Source of the DNA: Leifsonia sp. ku-ls
GTDB lineage: Bacteria; Actinomycetota; Actinomycetes; Actinomycetales; Microbacteriaceae
DNA: 64,000 nucleotides
Direction of reading: 5' to 3'
Assembly (NCBI GenBank): GCA_003367665.1
Contig: QKXI01000003.1
Location: 285,512 to 349,511, forward strand
The position numbers and the translations under genes were made by a program. Shown here one piece after another: positions 33,471 to 41,424 of the stretch. The notes beneath the pieces are model-generated. The model worked only from the letters and a program-made list of their open reading frames with translations, was not told the origin of the DNA and did no database searches. Each line of letters starts with the position of its first letter. Position 1 is the first letter of the stretch.

Positions 33471-34987
33471 GCCCCGCGACGGTGAGCGCAGCGCCGCCCG
33501 CGCCGGCCGTGCGACCGTCTTCACCGGCGGGGCCGAAGGGCTCCGGCGACGCGTTCGACGGCTTCCTGCAGGGCGCCGTTGCTGCGACGCCGCACGACGC
33601 GCAGCCCGACCGGCGGCCGGGTGACGCGGCGCATGACGCGCGCTCGGGTCGGCGGGCCGATGGGGCGGCCCACGCGCGACCGGACCGACGGCCGGAAGAC
33701 GCGGCGCACGCGCGGCCGGCCCGCGGGCACGCGGAGCGCGGCGCCTCGGACTCGGAGACCGGCGGCGCGACGAACGCCGCGAACGGCACGGAGGGGGCAG
33801 CGACGCCGGCCGACCCCGCGACAGCCGGCTCGGCGGCAGCAGCGACCGAAGCCGTCCGGCCGGAGGCGTCGCCGACACCGGTCGCGGCTGCCATGGCCGC
33901 TGTGTCGGCACCGCCGGCAACGTCCGCGGACGATGCCGCGGTCACCCCCGGGAACAGCCCAGCGGCGGCGTCCGCCCTGATCGAGCCGACGGTCGCCTCG
34001 TCGATCGCGACGACCGTCGCCCCCGCGACGCCCCGTGCGGCCGCGACCTCAGCGTCTTCGCCCGCATCGGCGCAGGACGGCTCCGACCGGGCGCCGGGCA
34101 CGGGCTCCTCGCCCGCCGTTCCGGCACCGCTGACGGGCTCCGGGAGCGCCGCATCGGCCGTGCCGCTGTCGCCCGTCGCTTCCACCGGGCAGTCGCCCGT
34201 CGCACCCGCAGCCGCTGATGGAACGGCCGTCTCCGCGGAGACGGCCCCGCACGCCGCCTCGGCAACGCCCGGCGTCCCCATCGCTTCCGCTGCCGTCGCC
34301 GCTCCGGCCGGCCCGGCTTCGGCGGCTAACCCTTCGACCGCCACCGCTTCGGCTCCCGCTTCGGCCGCGGCCGTCTCGACCGCTGCTGCCGCGACCGCCT
34401 CGACCGCCTCCACCGCGCCCGCAGTGGTCACCCCCGCCGCCCGTCCCAAGGCCGCCGCTGCCGAGCCCCCAACCGCCGTGCCCGCGCCCGGGCCGACTCC
34501 CGCGCCCGCTGCCGTCGACCGCACGGTCGCGCCCGCGGCTCCCGCGCCCGCCGCGTCCACCCCGCAACCGCTCGCCACCCAGCTCGCCCGTCCCGTCTTC
34601 ACGCTCGCGGCCGCGGGTGCGGGGGAGCACGTGATGACGGTCCACGTCCGTCCCGACACGCTCGGCCCGGTCACCGTGCGGGCGCACGTGGGCGGCGACG
34701 GCGTCCGGGTCGAGCTGTTCGCCCCCACCGACGTCGGCCGCGACGCGCTGCGCGCGATCCTGCCCGACCTGCGCCGCGACCTCACCGGAGCCGGGCTCAC
34801 CGGAACGCTCGACCTGTCGTCCCAGAACCAGCCCGCCCCGCAGCAGGACGCGCGCGGCGGTGGCAGGCAGGCGCCCGAGGCGCCGCATCCCGAGCCCCGC
34901 TCGACCGCACCGTCGGCCGCAGCCACCCGCACCACCCCGTCCGCACCCGCGGACGGTTCATCGCACAGCATCGACCTGATCGTCTAG
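33467..34987 (+). CDS. fliK: Flagellar hook-length control protein FliK
   Basis: 506 residues. Most of it is an Ala/Pro/Ser/Thr-rich disordered ruler. The C-terminal Flg_hook domain (about 375-455) has VMTVHVRPDTLGPVTVRAHV and GVRVELFAPT, the conserved P-x-x-LG-x-V core. Residues about 46-85 hold imperfect DRRP-DAAHA repeats. Secreted during hook growth; interacts with FlhB to switch export specificity. GTG start overlaps the NlpC/P60 gene. Confidence 0.85.
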   Translation: MSPATVSAAPPAPAVRPSSPAGPKGSGDAFDGFLQGAVAATPHDAQPDRRPGDAAHDARSGRRADGAAHARPDRRPEDAAHARPARGHAERGASDSETGGATNAANGTEGAATPADPATAGSAAAATEAVRPEASPTPVAAAMAAVSAPPATSADDAAVTPGNSPAAASALIEPTVASSIATTVAPATPRAAATSASSPASAQDGSDRAPGTGSSPAVPAPLTGSGSAASAVPLSPVASTGQSPVAPAAADGTAVSAETAPHAASATPGVPIASAAVAAPAGPASAANPSTATASAPASAAAVSTAAAATASTASTAPAVVTPAARPKAAAAEPPTAVPAPGPTPAPAAVDRTVAPAAPAPAASTPQPLATQLARPVFTLAAAGAGEHVMTVHVRPDTLGPVTVRAHVGGDGVRVELFAPTDVGRDALRAILPDLRRDLTGAGLTGTLDLSSQNQPAPQQDARGGGRQAPEAPHPEPRSTAPSAAATRTTPSAPADGSSHSIDLIV

Positions 34988-34999
34988 AAGGGAGCCACC

Positions 35000-35437
35000 G
35001 TGGCCGTCGACCCCGTCACCGGAGCAGACACCGCCTCCACGGGCGGCATCTATTCCACCCCGCCCACCCGCACGCCGAAGCAGTCGCTCGACAGCGAGGC
35101 GTTCATGCAGCTGCTGGTCACCCAGCTCCGCAACCAGGACCCGAGCTCGCCCATGGACACCAACCAGATGATCTCGCAGACCACGCAGCTGGCCATGATG
35201 GAGAAGCTCACCAACATGGACACCACCGCGCAGGAGGGCTTCGCCCTGCAGATGCGCCAGGCCGCGGCGGCCCTCGTCGGCCACACCGTGAGCTACCTCG
35301 ACAAGAACGGCGACACCAAGACCGGCGTCGCCTCCTCCGTCTCCTACGCGGGCGCCGTGCCCGTCGTCTCCGTCGGCGACCAGAAGCTCGCCCTCGACGC
35401 CATCCTCGGCGTCGTCACCCCCGCACCGGCCGCCTGA
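35000..35437 (+). CDS. flgD: Hook scaffold protein FlgD
   Basis: 145 residues, short for the family because only the N-terminal half and a small beta part are kept. LDSEAFMQLLVTQLRNQDPS and MDTNQMISQTTQLAMMEKL are the FlgD signature. Caps the growing hook, then is replaced by FlgK. GTG 35000 with AGAAGGGAG upstream. Confidence 0.92.
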   Translation: MAVDPVTGADTASTGGIYSTPPTRTPKQSLDSEAFMQLLVTQLRNQDPSSPMDTNQMISQTTQLAMMEKLTNMDTTAQEGFALQMRQAAAALVGHTVSYLDKNGDTKTGVASSVSYAGAVPVVSVGDQKLALDAILGVVTPAPAA

Positions 35438-35470
35438 CGCCGCCTCGAACGTTCCAAGAAAGGACCCGCC

Positions 35471-36643
35471 ATGCTCCGCTCGCTCTACTCCGGGATCTCC
35501 GGCCTCCGCTCGCACCAGACCATGCTGGATGTGACCGGCAACAACATCGCCAACGTCAACACGACCGCGTTCAAGTCGTCGGCCGTGCAGTTCCAGGACA
35601 CGCTGTCCCAGCTGGTCCGCGGCGCCGGCGGCGCGCAGGCCGAGACCGGCGGCACCAACCCGGCCCAGATCGGCCTCGGCGTGCTCGTCGCAGGCATCTC
35701 CACGAACTTCACGCAGGGCGCGGCGCAGGCGACCGGCCGCTCCACCGACATGATGATCAACGGCGACGGCTTCTTCGTGATGAAGGTCGGCGGCGAGACC
35801 GTGTACACACGCGCCGGCTCGCTCGACCCCGACTCGCTCGGCCGTCTCGTCGGCCCGGGCGGCGCCATCCTGCAGGGCTGGAACGCGGTCAACGGCGTCA
35901 TCCAGCAGGGCGGGGCGCTCGGCGACATCACCATCCCGCTGAAGGCCGTCACGCCGGCCTCCGCCAGCACTGCGGCGAACGTCACAGGCAACCTGCCGTC
36001 CGACGCCGCCGACGGCGACCAGCTCGTCCGCGACATCTCCGTCTACGACGCCAACGGCACCGCCCGCAAGCTCACCCTGACCTTCACGAAGGCGGGCAAC
36101 AGCTGGACGATCGCCGGCACGGACTCCGCCGGCAACACCGGCACGGGCACCGTCGCCTTCACCAACGGCGTCCTCACCGGTGGCGGCACCCTGACGGTCG
36201 GCGGCGTCGCGGTCGACCTCACCAAGGTGACCGGCTACTCCGGCATCACCTCGGTGGCCTTCAAGGATCAGAACGGCCGCGCCGCCGGCACCCTGGAGTC
36301 GTTCACCCTCGACAAGGACGGCACCATCACGGGCCTGTTCTCGAACGGCGACAAGCAGGCCGTCGGCCGCATCGCCCTCGCCACCTTCGTCAACCCGGGC
36401 GGCCTGGAGAAGGCGGGCGGCTCCACCTACCGCGCCACCGTCAACTCCGGAGCGGCCCAGCTCGGCGGCCCGGGCGAGGACGGCCTCGGCCAGCTCCAGG
36501 GCGGCTCGCTGGAGATGTCCAACGTCGACCTCTCCCAGGAATTCACCAACCTGATCGTCGCCCAGCGCGGCTTCCAGGCGAACGCGCGCATCATCACCAC
36601 GTCCGACGAGGTGCTGCAGGAGCTCACCAACCTGAAGCGGTGA
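35471..36643 (+). CDS. flgE: Flagellar hook protein FlgE
   Basis: 390 residues. MLRSLYSGISGLRSHQTMLD, then VTGNNIANVNTTAFKSSAVQ at the N terminus, and SNVDLSQEFTNLIVAQRGFQ at the C terminus, mark the hook protein; a variable Gly/Thr-rich outer domain lies between. AGAAAGGA precedes the ATG. Last gene of the flgB operon. No flgF or flgG follows. Confidence 0.93.
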   Translation: MLRSLYSGISGLRSHQTMLDVTGNNIANVNTTAFKSSAVQFQDTLSQLVRGAGGAQAETGGTNPAQIGLGVLVAGISTNFTQGAAQATGRSTDMMINGDGFFVMKVGGETVYTRAGSLDPDSLGRLVGPGGAILQGWNAVNGVIQQGGALGDITIPLKAVTPASASTAANVTGNLPSDAADGDQLVRDISVYDANGTARKLTLTFTKAGNSWTIAGTDSAGNTGTGTVAFTNGVLTGGGTLTVGGVAVDLTKVTGYSGITSVAFKDQNGRAAGTLESFTLDKDGTITGLFSNGDKQAVGRIALATFVNPGGLEKAGGSTYRATVNSGAAQLGGPGEDGLGQLQGGSLEMSNVDLSQEFTNLIVAQRGFQANARIITTSDEVLQELTNLKR

Positions 36644-36666
36644 CCCGGCCGGGATACCGTTGACGG

Positions 36667-37173
36667 GTGAGTGAACTGAGAGAGCCCCTGCGCCTGACCG
36701 TGGGCGGCCTCTCCCGCGCCGACCTCCGTGCCGCGCTGCACTCGGGCGGCGTGCTGCTCAACGCCCATGCGGAGACGCTGCTCGCGCATCCCGTCTTCGA
36801 CAGCCGCGAGCCGGAGGAGCTCGCACTCGTCGAGCGAGACCTGCGCGCGCTCGGACTGCGCGATGGTGCGACGCTGCCCGAGGTCTACGCGGCCGCCGAG
36901 GGCGTGGCACTGGCGCTGTGCCCGCCGGACACGGCTCCATACCTCCGCCTCGCGATGACGTGGCAGGAGAACGCGCCTGACTCCGTGCTCTCGGCCGGCA
37001 GGTCGCCCTCCGGCGCGCTCAAGGTCGCCTCGGCTCCGCTGGCCGACGACGTCGAGTATCCGAAGGGCTTCTACCTGCGCGTGGTCGACCACCGGCCGTG
37101 GCTGCGCGGGTACCGCTGCGATCTGGAGTACCGCTTCGCGCCTGAGGACCGGTTCGCCTTCCGGCTCCCGTAG
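36667..37173 (+). CDS. Protein of unknown function
   Basis: 168 residues from GTG 36667. Soluble, no signal or membrane helix. Contains GGLSRADLRAALHSGGVLLN and YPKGFYLRVVDHRPWLRGYR. I recognise no family with confidence. 23 bases after flgE, on the same strand, but codon use and content give no reason to call it flagellar. Confidence 0.6.
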   Translation: MSELREPLRLTVGGLSRADLRAALHSGGVLLNAHAETLLAHPVFDSREPEELALVERDLRALGLRDGATLPEVYAAAEGVALALCPPDTAPYLRLAMTWQENAPDSVLSAGRSPSGALKVASAPLADDVEYPKGFYLRVVDHRPWLRGYRCDLEYRFAPEDRFAFRLP

Positions 37174-37240
37174 GGAGCGCACCCGGTCGCCCCTTCCTTC
37201 CTCGCACCGCTCTGGCGATGATGGGACGGGGGAGGTTCGC

Positions 37241-39121
37241 ATGGCTCGGATGGCGCGCTTGGCTCTGCGCTACTGGGCTGTCAGCCTCACGCTGCTCGTC
37301 GGCGTCGTGGGCATCGTGCTGGCGGTCGCCGGCGCCGGCGCCGTCGTCCCGTGGCTGTTCGGCGGCTACTCGCTCGCGGTGGCCGCCTGGCAGGTCGTGG
37401 GCATGGTCCGGGCGATGCTCCAGCGCCGGTTCGGGCTCGACATCCTCGCGGTCACCGCGATCGTGGCGACGGTGCTGGTCGGCGAGTACGTCGCCGCGCT
37501 CATCGTCGTGCTCATGCTGACCGGCGGCGAGGCGCTCGAAGACTACGCCGACCGGCGTGCCAAGCGCGAGCTCGACGCCCTGCTCTCCCGGGCGCCGCAG
37601 CGGGCGCACCGTGCCGAGGGCGGCGAGTACGTGGACATCCCGGTCGACGAGGTGCGGGTCGGGGACGTGCTGCTGGTGCGCCCCTCCGAGCTGCTCCCGG
37701 TGGACGGCGTGCTCCTTTCCGCGCGCACCAGTCTCGACGAGTCGTCGATCACGGGTGAGAGCATCCCGGTCGAGAAGACCGCGGGCGACGAGGTCCCGAG
37801 CGGCGCGGTGAACGGCACGGAGGCGGTCGAGATCCGCGCGACCCGGACCGCGGCGGCCTCCCAGTACCAGCAGATCGTCGCGCTGGTGGCTCAGGCGGCC
37901 GAGAGCAAGGCGCCGGTGGTCCGCCTGGCCGACCGGTACGCCGTGCCCTTCACCGTCTTCTCCCTGGCGCTCGCCGCCGTGGCGTGGTGGGCGAGCGGCG
38001 AGGCCGTCCGGTTCGCTGAGGTGCTCGTGCTCGCGACGCCCTGCCCGTTGCTGATCGCCGCACCTGTCGCCTTCATCGGCGGCATGAGCCGCGCGGCACG
38101 CAACGGGATCATCGTCAAGTCGGGCGGCGTCCTGGAGCGGTTGGCGCGGGCGCGCACGGTCGTGTTCGACAAGACGGGGACCCTCACGCGTGGGACGCCG
38201 GCGCTGACCGAGGTCCGGCCGGTCCCGCCGTTCGGCGCCGACGAGCTGCTCGCGCTCGTCGCCAGCGCGGAGCAGTACTCCTCGCACGTGCTCGCCGCCT
38301 CGTTCATCCAGGCGGCCCGGGAGCGCGGGCTCGCCCTCGCCGAGGCCGACTCGGCGGAGGAGGCGGCCACCAACGGCGTGGTCGCACGCATCGGAGGCCG
38401 CGAGGTGGTGGTCGGGAAGTTCCGCTTCATCGCCTCGCACGCACCCGCTGCGATCCGCGTCCCGCTCGCCCCCGGGCAGCTCGCCGTCTACGTCGCGGTG
38501 GACGGCGCGCCGGCCGGCGTGCTGATCGCCAGCGACCCGGTGCGCGACGATGCCGCCGACACCCTGAGGCGGTTGTCCGACCTCGGCGTTGTCGACACCA
38601 TGATGCTGACCGGCGACGCGCAGGAGACCGCGGAGCACGTGGCCGGCGAGCTGGGCATCGACCGGGTGCAGGCCGAATGCAGCCCCGCCGACAAGGTGGC
38701 CACCGTCGCCGCCGTCGCCGAGCGTCCCGTGGTCATGGTGGGAGACGGCGTCAACGACGCGCCGGTGCTCGCCGCGGCGGACGTCGGGATCGCGATGGGC
38801 GCGAAGGGGGCGACGGCCGCGAGCGAGTCGGCCGACGCCGTCATCCTGGTGGACGAGATCGCGGGGGTGGCGACCGCGGTCAGGATCGGGGCCGACACCG
38901 TCCGCATCGCCCTGCAGAGCATCTGGCTCGGCATCGCGATCTCGGTCGTGCTCATGTCGATCGCCGCGTTCGGGGTGATCCCGGCCACCGTCGGCGCCAT
39001 CGTGCAGGAGCTGGTCGACCTCGCGACGATCCTCGCCGCCCTCCGCGCGATCGGCGGCCGCCTGGATGCCAGGGAGGCCGCCCGGCCCTCCGTCGGTGCA
39101 CCCGCGAGCAGCGGCGTCTAG
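37241..39121 (+). CDS. Heavy-metal translocating P-type ATPase (TPC type)
   Basis: A 626-residue P1B ATPase with about six to eight helices. The actuator loop has ITGESIPVEK (170-179), the phosphorylation site is DKTGTLT (D310), the hinge motif is GDGVNDAPVLAA. Transmembrane helix 4 reads ATPCPLLIAAPVAF, i.e. TPC where copper and zinc pumps have CPC. TPC is the motif assigned to the P1B-5 class. No N-terminal metal-binding domain and no cysteine motif there. The usual HP pair of the nucleotide domain is SHVLA. Metal specificity is uncertain. A GGGGGAGG site precedes ATG 37241. Confidence 0.85.
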   Translation: MARMARLALRYWAVSLTLLVGVVGIVLAVAGAGAVVPWLFGGYSLAVAAWQVVGMVRAMLQRRFGLDILAVTAIVATVLVGEYVAALIVVLMLTGGEALEDYADRRAKRELDALLSRAPQRAHRAEGGEYVDIPVDEVRVGDVLLVRPSELLPVDGVLLSARTSLDESSITGESIPVEKTAGDEVPSGAVNGTEAVEIRATRTAAASQYQQIVALVAQAAESKAPVVRLADRYAVPFTVFSLALAAVAWWASGEAVRFAEVLVLATPCPLLIAAPVAFIGGMSRAARNGIIVKSGGVLERLARARTVVFDKTGTLTRGTPALTEVRPVPPFGADELLALVASAEQYSSHVLAASFIQAARERGLALAEADSAEEAATNGVVARIGGREVVVGKFRFIASHAPAAIRVPLAPGQLAVYVAVDGAPAGVLIASDPVRDDAADTLRRLSDLGVVDTMMLTGDAQETAEHVAGELGIDRVQAECSPADKVATVAAVAERPVVMVGDGVNDAPVLAAADVGIAMGAKGATAASESADAVILVDEIAGVATAVRIGADTVRIALQSIWLGIAISVVLMSIAAFGVIPATVGAIVQELVDLATILAALRAIGGRLDAREAARPSVGAPASSGV

Positions 39122-39124
39122 GGC

Positions 39125-39562
39125 TCAGCGGTCACCCGTCGTGCCGATCCGCGCCAGCGCGAGCACGCTCGCCAGCCCGTCTGGCGTCCCCGGCCAGTTC
39201 CGCTCGACGGCGCCGTAGCCGGCGTGCCGGATGGCGAAGCGGAGGGCGATCGCGGTGACGATGGCGTCGTCCGCGTACCCGATGACCGGCAGGAAGTCGG
39301 GGATGAGGTCGATCGGGAGCACCAGGTAGACGAGCAGGGCGGCCAGCCACCACCGCGTCCCCCGCGGGACGGCCGGGTCGGTGGCCAGACGCTTGATCAG
39401 ACGTACGACGTCGGGCGCGAGGCGCAGGAGCGCCCGCCAGTCGACGTTCCTCCCGGCGCGTCGCTGCTGCACCCAGAGCACCGCGATCAGCAGCGCCCAC
39501 AGCAGGATGAGGCCGCCGACGACGCCGAGCACCGCCTGGAGCCAGGCCGGCACGCCCGTCAC
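39125..39562 (-). CDS. DUF1232 (YkvA-type) membrane protein
   Basis: 145 residues with an N-terminal membrane helix (VLGVVGGLILLWALLIAVLWV, about 12-31) and the DUF1232 core LVYLVLPIDLIPDFLPVIGYADD. Function unknown. It overlaps the arsC stop by 4 bases, so it probably ends the smORF-arsC mRNA. Converges with the P-type ATPase gene. Confidence 0.82.
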   Translation of the reverse strand: MTGVPAWLQAVLGVVGGLILLWALLIAVLWVQQRRAGRNVDWRALLRLAPDVVRLIKRLATDPAVPRGTRWWLAALLVYLVLPIDLIPDFLPVIGYADDAIVTAIALRFAIRHAGYGAVERNWPGTPDGLASVLALARIGTTGDR

Positions 39563-39972
39563 TCGTCGGTCGCGGGCACCAGCTCCGCGAGAAGCGCCCG
39601 CACGCGCAGCTCGATCTCGTCGCGGATGGGCCGCACCTCGTCGATCGGTCGGCCCGCGGGGTCGGTCAGGTCCCAGTCCTCGTACCGCTTGCCCGGGAAG
39701 ATCGGACAGGTGTCGCCGCAGCCCATGGTGATGACGACGTCGGAGCCCTTCACCGCCTCGGTGGTGAGCACCTTCGGCGTGTTCCCCGCGATGTCGATGC
39801 CGACCTCCGCCATGGCCTGCACCGCGACCGGGTTGAGCTGGTCCTTCGGCTCGGACCCGGCGGAGAGCACCTCGACCCGACCCTCGGAGAGCTCGCGGAG
39901 GAACCCGGCGGCCATCTGGGAGCGTCCGGCGTTGTGCACGCAGACGAACAGGACGGTGGGGGTGGTGGTCAT
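39559..39972 (-). CDS. arsC: Arsenate reductase, low-molecular-weight phosphatase family
   Basis: 137 residues. Reduces arsenate to arsenite in the cytosol. The catalytic CX5R loop is CVHNAGRS (C11, R17), with two further cysteines in MGCGDTCPIF and the acid in WDLTDPAG. Start ATG 39972 is supported by a GGAG site 8 bases upstream and by the MTTTPTVLFVCVHN opening; the longer reading upstream is unrelated low-quality sequence. The arrangement fits a mycoredoxin- or thioredoxin-linked enzyme. Divergent from arsR. Confidence 0.88.
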   Translation of the reverse strand: MTTTPTVLFVCVHNAGRSQMAAGFLRELSEGRVEVLSAGSEPKDQLNPVAVQAMAEVGIDIAGNTPKVLTTEAVKGSDVVITMGCGDTCPIFPGKRYEDWDLTDPAGRPIDEVRPIRDEIELRVRALLAELVPATDE

Positions 39973-40033
39973 GTGCAGCTCCGTGGGGTCGAGTGGCGGG
40001 CCGTCGCCCGGGCGGGACGACGGCCCGACGGTG

Positions 40034-40102
40034 TCAGCAGCAGTCGGGCGAGCACGAGCCGTCCGGCAGCACCTGGCAGTCGTCGCTGTCGCAGCATCCC
40101 AT
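40034..40102 (-). CDS. Tiny Cys-rich ORF in the ars locus (22 codons)
   Basis: The minus strand encodes a 22-residue peptide starting MGCCDSDDCQ and ending SPDCC, with six cysteines and five Asp. It has its own ribosome site (GGGAG, 8 bases before ATG 40102) and sits between the ArsR operators and arsC, in arsC's direction. The composition resembles short metal-binding peptides. It could chelate or sense As(III), act as a leader peptide, or be chance. It lies between the arsR control region and arsC, which is where a first operon gene would be. Confidence 0.6.
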   Translation of the reverse strand: MGCCDSDDCQVLPDGSCSPDCC

Positions 40103-40119
40103 GATGATTCTCCCTTCTT

Positions 40120-40137
40120 CATCGACGCTTGTCGATG
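40120..40137. promoter_or_regulatory. ArsR-type operator 1
   Basis: CATCGAC-GCTT-GTCGATG has perfect 7-bp arms. It is the same pattern as the operator 37 bases further on and lies just upstream of the Cys-rich ORF (minus) in the arsR-arsC divergent region. Confidence 0.65.
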
Positions 40138-40157
40138 AACACACCATGAACTCATAC

Positions 40158-40173
40158 ATTGACGTTTGTCAAT
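40158..40173. promoter_or_regulatory. ArsR-type operator 2
   Basis: ATTGAC-GTTT-GTCAAT has 6-bp perfect arms and the classic ArsR/SmtB-box look. It falls 20 bases before the preferred arsR start. It would lie inside the reading frame if arsR began at ATG 40146, a reason to reject that start. Confidence 0.65.
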
Positions 40174-40193
40174 ATATGAGGGAGGATTCGGGT

Positions 40194-40544
40194 GTGGCGA
40201 TCACCGAGCTCCTTCCACTGCGCGACCTGCAGGCGTGCTGCGCGCCGATCACGCGCGAGGTCATCAGCGAGGAGAACGCGGTCTCCGTCGCCAAGGCCAT
40301 GAAGGCGCTCGCCGACCCGGCCCGCCTGCGCCTGATCTCGATGGTCGCCGCGCACGAAGACGGGGAGGCCTGCGTCTGCGACCTCACCGAGCCCCTCGGG
40401 CTGTCGCAGCCGACGGTGTCGCACCACCTCAAGATCCTCGTCGACGCCGGGTTCCTCAGCCGCAGCAAACGGGGCACCTGGGCGTACTACCGCATCGTGC
40501 CAGGGTCGCTCGACGCGGTCTCGTCGTTCCTGACGTCGGTGTGA
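40194..40544 (+). CDS. arsR: ArsR-family arsenic-responsive repressor
   Basis: 116 residues from GTG 40194 (GAGGGAGGA 7-8 bases upstream). A winged helix spans KALADPARLRLISMV to LSQPTVSHHLKILVDAGF. Two metal-thiol sites are visible: CC at 15-16 and CVC at 60-62 in the ArsR-type CVCDL segment. The CC pair near position 15 is what is known for Corynebacterium-type ArsR proteins. It would repress itself and the divergent arsC unit and release on As(III). The start at ATG 40146 would add about 16 residues and place the operator inside the gene. Confidence 0.87.
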   Translation: MAITELLPLRDLQACCAPITREVISEENAVSVAKAMKALADPARLRLISMVAAHEDGEACVCDLTEPLGLSQPTVSHHLKILVDAGFLSRSKRGTWAYYRIVPGSLDAVSSFLTSV

Positions 40545-40547
40545 CCG

Positions 40548-41297
40548 CTAGCGCAACCGCGCCGGCCGCACCTTCACGGGCGCGAGCCACACGGTCACGA
40601 TGACCGCCGTGATCGCGCCGGCGGCCATGATCGCGGCGAGCACGACCACCTGGAACCGGCCGGCCTCCAGCGGCGAGACCCCGCCGAAGATCGCGCCCAC
40701 GAAGGCGCCGGGAAGCGTGACGAGGCCGGTCGTCTTGGTCTGGTCGACCGACGGGATGAGCGCCGAGTACACCGCGCCGCGCGCCAGCTCGAGCGTCGAC
40801 TGACGCGGGGTCGCGCCGAGGGCCAGCCAGCCCTCCACCTCGTCCCAGTGGTCGTCCGTCGCCTCGGTGAACCGACGGCCGGCGAGGGTGGCGATGCTCA
40901 TCGAGTTTCCGATGACGATGCCGCCGATCGCGAGCGCGTACCGTGCGTTGAACTCGATCGCACCCGTCGCGAACACCACGCCGGCGGCCGCGAGCACGCC
41001 GGTCGCCATGGCGGTCGCCATCATGGCCCCGTGCGCACGCGACCAGCCGACCCGATGCGTCGCGGTCGCCGCCGCCACCGAGAACATGACGAGGAGCGCG
41101 AGCGCCACCCACCGCGGATCGGTGATGACGCCGGCCAACACGACGCTGATGACGGCGAGCTGGGCGGCGCCGCGCAGGATGGCGAGCGCCGGCGCCCAGC
41201 GGTGCGGCACGCCGTACCCGGCGAGCACCGCGACGGCGACGAGGGCGAGCACGGCCACCCCGAGCAGGGTCGGCGCGAGCTCCTGGAGGATGGGCAC
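40548..41297 (-). CDS. FetB-like ABC permease (UPF0014 family)
   Basis: 249 residues with seven or so membrane helices. GNSMSIATLAGRRF, LALGATPRQSTLELARGA and IPSVDQTKTTGLVTLPGAFVG are the UPF0014/FetB hallmarks. FetAB exports iron in E. coli. A matching FetA ATPase is not found beside it, so it may use a remote partner. Its stop is 4 bases from the arsR stop, convergent. Confidence 0.82.
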   Translation of the reverse strand: MPILQELAPTLLGVAVLALVAVAVLAGYGVPHRWAPALAILRGAAQLAVISVVLAGVITDPRWVALALLVMFSVAAATATHRVGWSRAHGAMMATAMATGVLAAAGVVFATGAIEFNARYALAIGGIVIGNSMSIATLAGRRFTEATDDHWDEVEGWLALGATPRQSTLELARGAVYSALIPSVDQTKTTGLVTLPGAFVGAIFGGVSPLEAGRFQVVVLAAIMAAGAITAVIVTVWLAPVKVRPARLR

Positions 41298-41339
41298 GAG
41301 ACGAGCCTACGGTTCGGGATGCGCCGAAAACGCGACCGA

Positions 41340-41347
41340 AAACGTTT
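41340..41347. promoter_or_regulatory. Possible LacI-family operator and -35 before abfA
   Basis: AAACGTTT is a perfect palindrome of the type bound by LacI-family sugar repressors, immediately followed by TTGACA (41346-41351), a perfect -35. Further on, CTCACCGTCGAGC occurs twice within 30 bases (a direct repeat near 41387 and 41403). Suits a sugar-regulated promoter for the arabinofuranosidase, but no repressor gene is nearby. Confidence 0.45.
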
Positions 41348-41424
41348 GACACGGTCACATCCCGACCACGCAAGATGGAGGGTCCTCACCGTCGAGCCCC
41401 CTCACCGTCGAGCACAGGAGATCC

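Noticed and set aside
39973-40155. Extended start for arsC
   Set aside because: It would run through the Cys-rich ORF and the operators, and the added residues are unrelated to ArsC.
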